Origin: Natrinema salsiterrestre
GTDB lineage: Archaea; Halobacteriota; Halobacteria; Halobacteriales; Natrialbaceae
NCBI RefSeq assembly: GCF_029502005.1
Contig: NZ_JAMQOT010000007.1
Location: forward strand, 124,001-188,000
Reading direction: 5' to 3'
DNA: 64,000 nucleotides
A program made the position numbers and the translations under genes. The notes under the pieces were generated by a model that did no database searches, was not told the DNA's origin, and saw nothing but the letters and a program-made list of their open reading frames with translations. This document shows positions 35,933 through 43,547 of this stretch, in pieces; position 1 is the stretch's first letter, and every line of letters begins with the position of its first letter.

Positions 35933-38152
35933 ATGGCCGCTCCAGAGCGACCTCCGGAGAGCGAGGACTGTGCAGTACCCGATCTCGAGACCATGACGCT
36001 GGCCGAGAAGGCCGGGCAACTCGTCGGTGCGTTCGTCGGGTCGATGGGAGACGTCGAACTGAGCGTCGACGACGCCGCGGCGCTCGTCCGCGACGAGAAC
36101 GTCGGGTCGATCGCGGCGTTCGGGATCGGCGTCTCTCGGTATCACGATCCCGAACGTGTCGCCGAGATCGCCAATCGCCTCCAGCGGGTCGCGGTCGAAG
36201 AGACGAGCCACGGGATCCCGCTGTTGCTTCCCGTCGACGCGGTGCACGGCCACGCGTACGTCGACGGGGCGACGGTGTTTCCCCACGGACTGGGGATCGC
36301 CGCCACCCGGAACCCCGCGATCGCGCGGCGGGCCGGCGAGATCACGGCCGCGGAGATGCGGGCGACCGGCGCGACCCTGAACTACGGCCCGACCTGTGAC
36401 GTCGTTCGCGACCCGCGCTGGGGCCGCACCTTCGAGACGTACGGCGAAAGCCCGCTGCTGTGCGGGGCGTTCGCGGGAGCGACCGTTCGCGGGCTCGAGT
36501 CCGAGGACCGCGGGCCGCGGGTTGCCGCGACGGCGAAACATTTCCCGGCGTACGGCGATCCCGCGGGGGGCGAGGACGCCGCGGCGGTGGATCGGTCCGC
36601 GAGCACGATCCACCAGCTGTTCGTACCGCCGTTCGTCGAGGCGATCGACGCCGGCGCGTCGGTGGTGATGCCCTGTTACAACTCCATCGACGGGGAGCCG
36701 GCACACGGCTCCCGGCGGTACCTCACCGACCTCCTGCGCGAGCGGCTCGGGTTCGAGGGTGCGGTCGCCTCGGACTGGGGCGGGATCGATCACCTCCACG
36801 AGGACCACCGCGTGACCGCCTCGCAGCGCGATTCCGCACGGACGACGATCGACGCAGGGCTCGACCTGATCTCGATCGGTCGCGACGAGTACGCGGCCCA
36901 CGTTCGGGACCTCGTCGAGTCGGGCGAGCTGTCGGAGGCCGCGATCGACGCCGCAGTCTCCCGAATTCTCGATCTCAAGGCCTCGCTCGACCTCTTCGAC
37001 GATCCCTACGTCGACGTCGAGACGGTCCGGACCACGGTCGGCTCGTCGGCCCACCGGACGGCCGCGCTGCGAGCGGCCCGCGAGTCCCAGACGCTCCTCG
37101 AGAACGACGGGGTGCTCCCGCTATCCGCGGGGCTGGACTCGATTCTCGTCGCGGGGCCGAACGCGGCGTCGCTTCGGAACCAGTACGGCGGATGGAGCGT
37201 TCAGGAGCCGGATCCGGCGTCCGGAACGACCGTCCTCGATGGGATCATGGATCGAGCCGGCGACCAGACGACGGTCCGGTACGAGCGGGGGGCCACCCTC
37301 CGGGAGCGACGGGATCTCGAGACGGTCGCCGACGCGGCGGCGGACGCGGACGTGGCGGTCGTCGCCGTCGGCGAGGGGTGGTACTACCACGAGTTCGGAC
37401 CGAACGGTCTCGTCGGACCGACCGGTGAGTTCCCGACCCGATCGCAGCTCGCGCTCCCGAGCGCCCAGCGAGACCTGCTCGAGGCGGTCTACGAGACCGG
37501 GACGCCGCTCGTGGTCGTCGCGATCGCGGGCCGACCGCTGTCGCTGTCCTGGTGCGCCGAGAACGCCGCTGCGCTGTTGTACTCGTACTACCCGGGAAGC
37601 GAAGGCGGAAAAGCCATCGCGGACGTCCTGTTCGGCGATTACAACCCGTCGGGTCGACTGCCCGTCAGCGTCCCTCGCTCCGTGGCCGACGTGCCGACGA
37701 CGTTCAACCACTTCGCGCATCCGACGCCGATCGGTGCCGACGAACACCCCGACACGTACGACCCCCTCTACGAGTTCGGCCACGGCGAGAGCTACACCGA
37801 GTTCGCCTGTTCCGACCTGTCGGTCGCGGAGCCCCGGATCGGCCCCGCCGAATCGGTCACCGCGTCGATCACGGTCGAAAACGTCGGCGACCGAGCGGGC
37901 GATCGAGCGGTCGATTTCTTCCTGCGAGACGAAGTGAGCTCGCGCGTTCGACCGGTCTGCGAGCACGTCGGGTTCGCGCGGGTCGCCCTCGATCCGGGCG
38001 AGTCGACGACGGCCGAGGTGACGATACCGAACGACGCGCTCGCCGTGACCGATTCCCGCGGACGGACGACCGTCGAGCCGGGAACGTTCGAACTCTCCTG
38101 TGAGGGCCGGTCGACGACTGTCACGGTCGAGCCGGGGACCGAGCGGCGCTGA
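35933..38152 (+). CDS. Glycoside hydrolase family 3 beta-glucosidase
   Basis: The 739-residue enzyme has a family 3 TIM-barrel with the nucleophile Asp281 in ASDWGGI, the C-terminal sandwich domain with PGSEGGKAIADVLFGDYN, and a fibronectin type III-like end (ESVTASITVENVGDRAG). There is no signal peptide, so it acts in the cytosol, on short beta-glucosides or related sugars. Its start fits a TATA box about 32 bases upstream. It follows a complete oligosaccharide/oligopeptide-type ABC transporter and precedes a TrmB regulator, which together suggest uptake and internal hydrolysis. Beta-xylosidase or N-acetylglucosaminidase activity is possible in this family. Confidence 0.9.
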   Translation: MAAPERPPESEDCAVPDLETMTLAEKAGQLVGAFVGSMGDVELSVDDAAALVRDENVGSIAAFGIGVSRYHDPERVAEIANRLQRVAVEETSHGIPLLLPVDAVHGHAYVDGATVFPHGLGIAATRNPAIARRAGEITAAEMRATGATLNYGPTCDVVRDPRWGRTFETYGESPLLCGAFAGATVRGLESEDRGPRVAATAKHFPAYGDPAGGEDAAAVDRSASTIHQLFVPPFVEAIDAGASVVMPCYNSIDGEPAHGSRRYLTDLLRERLGFEGAVASDWGGIDHLHEDHRVTASQRDSARTTIDAGLDLISIGRDEYAAHVRDLVESGELSEAAIDAAVSRILDLKASLDLFDDPYVDVETVRTTVGSSAHRTAALRAARESQTLLENDGVLPLSAGLDSILVAGPNAASLRNQYGGWSVQEPDPASGTTVLDGIMDRAGDQTTVRYERGATLRERRDLETVADAAADADVAVVAVGEGWYYHEFGPNGLVGPTGEFPTRSQLALPSAQRDLLEAVYETGTPLVVVAIAGRPLSLSWCAENAAALLYSYYPGSEGGKAIADVLFGDYNPSGRLPVSVPRSVADVPTTFNHFAHPTPIGADEHPDTYDPLYEFGHGESYTEFACSDLSVAEPRIGPAESVTASITVENVGDRAGDRAVDFFLRDEVSSRVRPVCEHVGFARVALDPGESTTAEVTIPNDALAVTDSRGRTTVEPGTFELSCEGRSTTVTVEPGTERR

Positions 38153-38472
38153 CGCGCTGGCGGGATTACGGGCGGATCGACTCTTCTCGACACACCGAAC
38201 CGATAGCGACGGTCGTCTCGACTCAGGGGGCCCCTCTCTTCGATCCGTTCAACGGACGCCGACCGCCCCGTTTCCGCCCTCAGATCGACCCGATACTTGC
38301 CAAGCGGTTTGTGTATCGACCAGTACAGAACGACTACTCGAACGCGAATCGAAAGACGAAGTGGCGGTAAATACCGCGACTGAACGATAAAATATGTGTG
38401 TTGAAAATGTGTTTTTACAACTTCAAAACTCCATGCACATAGATTTTTGTACACCCGGAAACCAGCACACGT
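38153..38472. other. 320-bp intergenic region before the TrmB gene
   Basis: No gene is evident. The last 90 bases are strongly A+T-rich, with a TTTTTGTACA patch about 30-40 bases before the ATG, likely the promoter. An inverted pair TTGAA/TTCAA is near 38402-38426. A TrmB-type operator could lie here, but I could not find the full published motif. Confidence 0.4.
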
Positions 38473-39534
38473 ATGGACACGGAAACGCTCCAACGCGTGC
38501 TCGAGGACGCCGGACTGACCGGTCAGCAATCCGAGGCGTACTTGGCGCTCCTCGAACTCGGGACCGCACCGGTCGTCGAGATCGCTCACGAGTCGTCGGT
38601 CTCGTCCTCGCGGATCTACGAGATCGTTCGGTCGCTGGAGGAAGAGGGATTCGTGGAGACGCTCGACCGGGACCAGTTGTACGCTCGGCCGCGCGAACCG
38701 GTCGACGTGCTCAACCGGCTGCGACACAAAAGCGAGATGCTCGCGGACGCCGCCGGCGAGATCGAAGAGCGCTGGGAACGACCCGATCCCCAGGACTCGC
38801 GAATCAGCGTCCTCAAGCGGACCGAAACGGTCCTCCGGAGTACCGGGGACGCGATCGCCGAATCGAACGTCTCCGTCGCGCTGGCCGCCACGCCGGACCA
38901 GCTCGAGGAGTTGCGGCCGTCGATCGAGACCGCGGCCGCGAACGGCGCGTTGATCCAGATCGCGGTCTACGACGCCGGCGACGCCGACGTTCCCGACATC
39001 GACGGCGTCCTCGAGGTTCGACGGTGTCCGATCCCGGGCCCGTTCCTGGCGATCGTCGACCGTCGGTACGCGTTCTTCGCTCCGAACGTCCACAGCGACC
39101 GCTCCTACGGGATCACGATCGGCGACGAGATCCTCTCCTTCATCATGCACTGGTACTTCCGGACGTGTCTGTGGGCGCACAACGACCGGCTCTCGATCGA
39201 TCGAGACCAGTCCCCGACCTACGTGAGCATCGAGGGGTTCGTCCACGACGCCGCCTCGCTACTCCGCGACGGCGCGGAGATGACGCTCCGCGTGATCGGC
39301 CACCGAACCGAGACCGGAGCGCGGGTCGACCTCCGCGGAACCCTCGTCCGGGCGACGTGGGGCGGCCGACTCGAACCGCCGCGGGACCCCACGTACACGG
39401 ACCTCGCCGGACAGGTCACGCTCTTCCTCGAGACGGACGAGGGGGTCGTCTCGATCGGCGCGTGGGGCGCCCTGTTCGAGGACGTCGAGGCCGAGATCAT
39501 CCGGGTGGAGGGAATCGATCTCCCGAACCCGTAA
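38473..39534 (+). CDS. TrmB family sugar-sensing transcriptional regulator, full length
   Basis: The 353-residue protein has an N-terminal winged helix (about residues 10-75, with SEAYLALLELGTAPVVEIAHES) followed by a helical linker and a C-terminal sugar-binding domain that ends GVVSIGAWGALFEDVEAEIIRV. That domain is the TrmB effector domain; the Pyrococcus and Halobacterium members bind sugars and control carbohydrate genes. Its length fits the full-length form, unlike the shorter TrmB protein at 51258. Being next to a beta-glucosidase and an ABC transporter suggests that it regulates them. Confidence 0.85.
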   Translation: MDTETLQRVLEDAGLTGQQSEAYLALLELGTAPVVEIAHESSVSSSRIYEIVRSLEEEGFVETLDRDQLYARPREPVDVLNRLRHKSEMLADAAGEIEERWERPDPQDSRISVLKRTETVLRSTGDAIAESNVSVALAATPDQLEELRPSIETAAANGALIQIAVYDAGDADVPDIDGVLEVRRCPIPGPFLAIVDRRYAFFAPNVHSDRSYGITIGDEILSFIMHWYFRTCLWAHNDRLSIDRDQSPTYVSIEGFVHDAASLLRDGAEMTLRVIGHRTETGARVDLRGTLVRATWGGRLEPPRDPTYTDLAGQVTLFLETDEGVVSIGAWGALFEDVEAEIIRVEGIDLPNP

Positions 39535-39665
39535 CGGGGATGCGGCGGGCCAGCGATCGGTGCCTGTCGCGTGGCGGCCTCCGGTGACTCCTCGGGAATC
39601 GTGCCTGGACACTGGTTTGCGATATCTGTCGGTGTGTCCCTCCTTTACACATATATGAATGTAAT

Positions 39666-39691
39666 CCCGACCGAGTCCCGGGACGGTCGGG
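39666..39691. other. Perfect 8-bp dyad, possible terminator or regulatory hairpin
   Basis: CCCGACCG at 39666-39673 faces CGGTCGGG at 39684-39691, with a 10-base loop. It lies about 130 bases after the TrmB stop codon and has no run of T after it, so the role is uncertain. Confidence 0.4.
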
Positions 39692-39733
39692 TGGTCTCGA
39701 GCGGCCGTCCGATATAGTATAATAATACTGTCT

Positions 39734-39775
39734 ATATCTCCCATCTACTAGAACAAGTATGTGTCTGGGAGATAT
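39734..39775. other. Perfect 10-bp inverted repeat with 22-base spacer
   Basis: ATATCTCCCA at 39734-39743 faces TGGGAGATAT at 39766-39775. A dyad of this length could be an operator or form a hairpin in RNA. It lies about 510 bases ahead of the acyl-CoA synthetase gene and 200 bases after trmB. Confidence 0.45.
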
Positions 39776-40282
39776 CTAGTTCCGCTCGCTGATCGGCTTG
39801 GTTATCGCGTGACTGGTCCGGAATAGCCGCTTTCTGGCCGTTTGTCGCGAATTTTGGCTATATACGGCGTTCCGATGAACGATCGGCCGACCTGTCGGTA
39901 CCCCCTCGCTCGTCGTGGACCGATGGTTCCGTCGATAACTCCCAACTGGTGTCCACACGAACCGTTTTTGCCGAGAGATCGCGACGATGACGGCCGACAC
40001 ACGGTACGGCACCCTGCTGCTCCTCCCTCGTGTATCGAACTATACGAGTGAATATATAATATCGTAAAACTATATCTGATTCCGTTACTTTCCACGAATA
40101 CGGGTGCTCGAGACGGGGTACCGATCCGGCGCTCGACGATGGGTTCGTCGCATCCACCGCGGCGAGCTGGCCCCGAATCGGTCACTACCGAGTCCGCTGC
40201 GTCTAGTAGCAAGCTTTTCGTCGGCTCCGACGGAAGGTCCCACTGAGAGTATGGTCGCTGATAACACATCTCGAGTGATAGA

Positions 40283-41950
40283 ATGACGGCCGGAACGCGA
40301 TTGGACGCCTATCATTTCTACGACGACGAGTGGGAGAGCTACGAGCAGCTTCGGGAGTCCTTCGAGTGGGAGGTGCCCGACCGGTTCAATATGGCGACGT
40401 ACGTCTGCGATCGGTGGGCGGAGGACAAGGGTCGCGTCGCCCTGTTCGCCGAGGATGAGGACGGGAACACGGCAACGTACACGTTCTGGCAGCTCCGAAA
40501 TATCACGAACCAGCTCGCCAATCACCTGCGCGAACGGGGCGTCGAACCGGGGGACCGTATCGGGGTCAACACCCCACAGCGGCCCGCGGCCGTGATCGCC
40601 CACGTGGCCTGCTGGAAACTCGGCGCGATGTCCGTCCCGCTGTCGACCCTGTTCGGCCCCGACGCGGTCGGGTATCGCCTGGCCGACTGCGACGCGGTCG
40701 CGGCCGTCGTCGACGAGTCCAACGCGGAGACCCTCCGGGAAGCCCGCACGGACCTCCCCGACCTCGAGACCGTCCTGACCGTCGGCGACGTCGATCGACG
40801 CGACGACGAGACGGACCTCTGGGACGCCATCGAGGACTACTCCCGCGAGTTCGAGCCCGTCGAGACCGATCCCGAGGACGACGCGGTCCTCATCTACACC
40901 TCCGGGACGACCGGCGATCCGAAGGGCGTCCGCCACGCCCACCGGATGCTGCTGGGACACCTGCCGCTGTTCATCACGACGTTCGGAAACGTGGACCTGC
41001 AGGCGGGCGACGTCTTCTGGACGCCGGCCGAGTGGGCCTGGATCGCCTCGCTGTTCGACGTCGTCGTTCCGGCGCTGTTCTACGGGAAGCCGGTCGTCGC
41101 GTACAACGGCGGCCAGTTCGACCCGGAGACGGCCTTCGACCTGCTCGAGCGCTACGGGGTCACGAACTTCTTCGCACCGCCGACGGCCCTGCGGATGATG
41201 ATGCAGGTCGAGGAGACGGACGGCTACGACGTGGGTTCGCTCCGGGCGATCGCGAGCGGCGGCGAGTCGCTCGGCGAGACGATCGCCGACTGGGCGGGGG
41301 AGACGTTCGACGGTGCGGTCGTCCACGAGGGGTACGGCCAGACCGAGGCCAACCTGCTCGTCGGCGAGTGCACCGCCCTCGCGGAGTCCCGCGAGGGATC
41401 GATGGGGCTGCCCGGTCCGGGCCACGAGATCGCGATCGTCGATCCCGACACGGCCGAGGCGACCGTCGAGTCCGGTGAGGTCGGCGAAATCGCAGTCCGG
41501 TACGAGAACGATCCGGTTTGCTTCAAAGAGTACTGGAACAAGCCCGCGAAAACCGAGCGGAAGGTTCGCAACGGCTGGCTCCTGACGGAGGACCTCGGGA
41601 CCATGGACGACGACGGCTACGTCTCGTTCAAGAGCCGGAAGGACGACGTCATCATCTCCGCGGGGTACCGAATCGGCCCCGAGGAAGTCGAAGACAGCAT
41701 CGCCGGCCACGACGCGGTCGCAGACGCCGCCGTCATCGGCGTTCCCGACGACGAGCGCGGCGAGGTCCCGAAGGCCTTCGTCGTCCTCTCCTCGGGGCGG
41801 AACCCGAGCGACGCCCTCCGAACGGCGATCCGAGAGCACGTCCGGGAACGCCTCGCCAAGTACGAGTACCCCCGCGAGATCGAGTTCGTCGACGAACTCC
41901 CGAAAACCGCGACCGGGAAAGTGCGTCGCGCGTCGCTCGAGGACTCGTAA
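40283..41950 (+). CDS. Acyl-CoA synthetase, medium-chain/acetate type
   Basis: The 555-residue AMP-forming synthetase has the phosphate-binding loop YTSGTTGDPKGV near residue 205, HEGYGQTEANLLVG as the adenine motif, DDVIISAGYRIGPEEVE, and the C-terminal catalytic Lys in KTATGKVRRASL. Its spacing resembles the MACS branch that activates short- and medium-chain acids rather than long-chain FadD. The gene stands alone on the plus strand between the trmB and DtxR-type genes. Confidence 0.9.
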   Translation: MTAGTRLDAYHFYDDEWESYEQLRESFEWEVPDRFNMATYVCDRWAEDKGRVALFAEDEDGNTATYTFWQLRNITNQLANHLRERGVEPGDRIGVNTPQRPAAVIAHVACWKLGAMSVPLSTLFGPDAVGYRLADCDAVAAVVDESNAETLREARTDLPDLETVLTVGDVDRRDDETDLWDAIEDYSREFEPVETDPEDDAVLIYTSGTTGDPKGVRHAHRMLLGHLPLFITTFGNVDLQAGDVFWTPAEWAWIASLFDVVVPALFYGKPVVAYNGGQFDPETAFDLLERYGVTNFFAPPTALRMMMQVEETDGYDVGSLRAIASGGESLGETIADWAGETFDGAVVHEGYGQTEANLLVGECTALAESREGSMGLPGPGHEIAIVDPDTAEATVESGEVGEIAVRYENDPVCFKEYWNKPAKTERKVRNGWLLTEDLGTMDDDGYVSFKSRKDDVIISAGYRIGPEEVEDSIAGHDAVADAAVIGVPDDERGEVPKAFVVLSSGRNPSDALRTAIREHVRERLAKYEYPREIEFVDELPKTATGKVRRASLEDS

Positions 41951-42111
41951 CGTCCAGCCGGCCGTCGGTCGACGTCCGTCCCCGCCGGCCTCTCGAGCGC
42001 GGACCGCTCGAGACGGCAGCCCGAGACGGGACGACCGGCTGTGCGGACTCGAGGACCGAAGGTATTCGGCGAACGCCTTTCACGGTATCCCGTGTCACTA
42101 CCTACCGAACA

Positions 42112-42597
42112 ATGGCTTCCGCAGAATCGTCACCCGAATCCGACGAAACCGCCACGCTCCCCGATTCGCTCAGTTCGGCAGCGGGGTGGTACCTTCTCAC
42201 CGTCTATCGACTCTCCTCACGAGACGATCGGCGAGTTCGAACCGGCGAACTCGCCGAGCGACTGGCCATCAGTCCCGCGAGCGTGACGGAGATGGCGGGA
42301 AAGCTAGCCGACGACTCGTTCCTCGAGTACGAACCGTATGCAGGCGTCGCGGTGACGCCTCGGGGAGAGCGAACCGCCGAATCGCTCGCGTGGCGACAGT
42401 GCGTTGTTGCGTCCTTTTTCGATCGCATTTTGTCGTACGATATCGACGGCGACACCGCGTATCGAATCGGGTACACGGTTCCCGAAGGCGGTATCCGTCG
42501 ACTCCGTGAGCGGGTCGATAATCCGTGTCTCGATACCTGTCGACGCGTCGGACGGGAGGACGACGACTGTCTCGTTGCAGCGCGTGCCGAAGGCTAA
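42112..42597 (+). CDS. DtxR-type metal-responsive regulator
   Basis: The 161-residue protein has a winged helix-turn-helix with TGELAERLAISPASVTEMAGKLADDSFLEYEPYAGVAVTPRG, the DtxR/MntR pattern, then a dimerisation helix region with WRQCVVASFFDR, and a cysteine-bearing tail with CLDTC and DDDC near residues 139-152. The metal sites of the canonical DtxR are only partly evident. It might sense Fe or Mn and control transport or oxidative response. The frame stays open upstream to 41518 only as a shadow of the synthetase gene. Confidence 0.75.
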   Translation: MASAESSPESDETATLPDSLSSAAGWYLLTVYRLSSRDDRRVRTGELAERLAISPASVTEMAGKLADDSFLEYEPYAGVAVTPRGERTAESLAWRQCVVASFFDRILSYDIDGDTAYRIGYTVPEGGIRRLRERVDNPCLDTCRRVGREDDDCLVAARAEG

Positions 42598-42716
42598 TTC
42601 GGACGATTCCGGCCTACCGACTGGCCGCGAAATGGAGGGAGAAGGCCCGCGCTTCAGTACGGAGTGTTACCCTCTCGGTTCCGGAAGAGAAATTCCGGAC
42701 CGTCCATCTGTTTCGG

Positions 42717-43001
42717 TTACTCGGATCGGACTGAACCCGCTTCGGCTGTCTCACTCGGCGGCCAGGCTGCCCACGCCAGTACGGCGATGACGATCCCCAA
42801 TCCGAGCACGATCGTCTCGAAGACGGAGAGCGTGATACCGAACCACGAGAGGGCCGTCCGTAACTCGACGATGATCGGGACGAGGACGGCCACGAGGACG
42901 AGGAGTCCACCACTGGATACCGCCGAATAGGTTCGGTGTACCGGACTGCGGCCTTCGACGGCTATCGGCCGAACGCTCGACGCTCGAGCGATCGACGGCA
43001 C
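42717..43001 (-). CDS. Putative small two-helix membrane protein
   Basis: The 94-residue reading frame has a polar N-terminus and two hydrophobic segments (near residues 31-46 and 58-80), then an acidic end. Haloarchaeal genes of this type are often missed, but no family is recognised and the N-terminal part may not be coding. It lies between the DtxR-type and nitric oxide reductase genes on the opposite strand. Confidence 0.4.
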   Translation of the reverse strand: MPSIARASSVRPIAVEGRSPVHRTYSAVSSGGLLVLVAVLVPIIVELRTALSWFGITLSVFETIVLGLGIVIAVLAWAAWPPSETAEAGSVRSE

Positions 43002-43078
43002 CCCCAGCGATCACTCCTGGTGACTCTCGGTTCGCGTCCGTCTATTCGCCGACGGCAGTTACTGCAGCCCTCGCCGGA

Positions 43079-43273
43079 CTATCCGGAACTCGTGAGGGCC
43101 CACCCCAAACTGTGGGCCGTCTTTCCGGAAAAATAGCCGACGAGGGCCAGTACGCTGGCAGCTTCGCCCCCTCCGACGGCGAATCCCATCACTCCACCGA
43201 TCAGAGCGAGGCAGACGGCTGCGTACTGATACAGCAACTGAAACCCGCGCGAATCGCGCCCCATCGCGGTCAT
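43079..43273 (-). CDS. Putative small two-helix membrane protein
   Basis: The 64-residue frame starts MTAMGRDSRGFQ and has hydrophobic segments near residues 16-33 and 38-48. A second possible start is MGRDS, three codons in. No family is recognised; the hydrophobic pattern is the only support. Confidence 0.4.
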   Translation of the reverse strand: MTAMGRDSRGFQLLYQYAAVCLALIGGVMGFAVGGGEAASVLALVGYFSGKTAHSLGWALTSSG

Positions 43274-43415
43274 AGACGACCCAGTGATCGACGATCAGTC
43301 CATCGGCTCGAGCGAACCGGGGTCTCGTAGCCGCTTTCCTGTGTGGATGCGAGCGAGGACGGCCGATCGCGGCAGTTCATAGCGATGAACACGGTCACAG
43401 ACGCAACTCAGTTTT

Positions 43416-43431
43416 CCCGAACCCGTTCGGG
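43416..43431. promoter_or_regulatory. 16-bp inverted repeat upstream of the nitric oxide reductase gene
   Basis: CCCGAAC, two bases, then GTTCGGG forms a perfect inverted repeat 117 bases before the ATG. Its half-sites resemble the CGAAC/GTTCG halves reported for the haloarchaeal anaerobic regulator NarO, but the reported spacer is longer, as I recall it, so the match is partial. Confidence 0.35.
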
Positions 43432-43547
43432 CCGTTCGCCCGGTATCCGTCGCGTCGCTCCGGTGGAACGTTGCTTGCAGCTGACGCGTGTACCATTATC
43501 CGCCGGCTTCGAGCCTACTAGGATACCGAACGTGGCAATAACTGATC

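Larger units (their letters stand above)
39535..40282. other. 748-bp intergenic region with two hairpin-forming dyads
   Basis: No convincing gene; short open frames have no family features. It contains the dyads at 39666-39691 and 39734-39775 described separately, a small palindrome AGTAT-AATA-ATACT at 39716-39729, and A+T-rich patches near 39645-39660 and 40050-40080. It includes the promoter of the acyl-CoA synthetase gene. Confidence 0.5.

Noticed and set aside
39802-40269. Minus-strand frame of 155 codons
   Set aside because: Composition is rich in Ser, Arg and Gly without motifs, and it crosses A+T-rich stretches, so it is probably not coding.
40085-41839. Open frame of 584 codons on the minus strand
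   Set aside because: It is antisense to the acyl-CoA synthetase gene.
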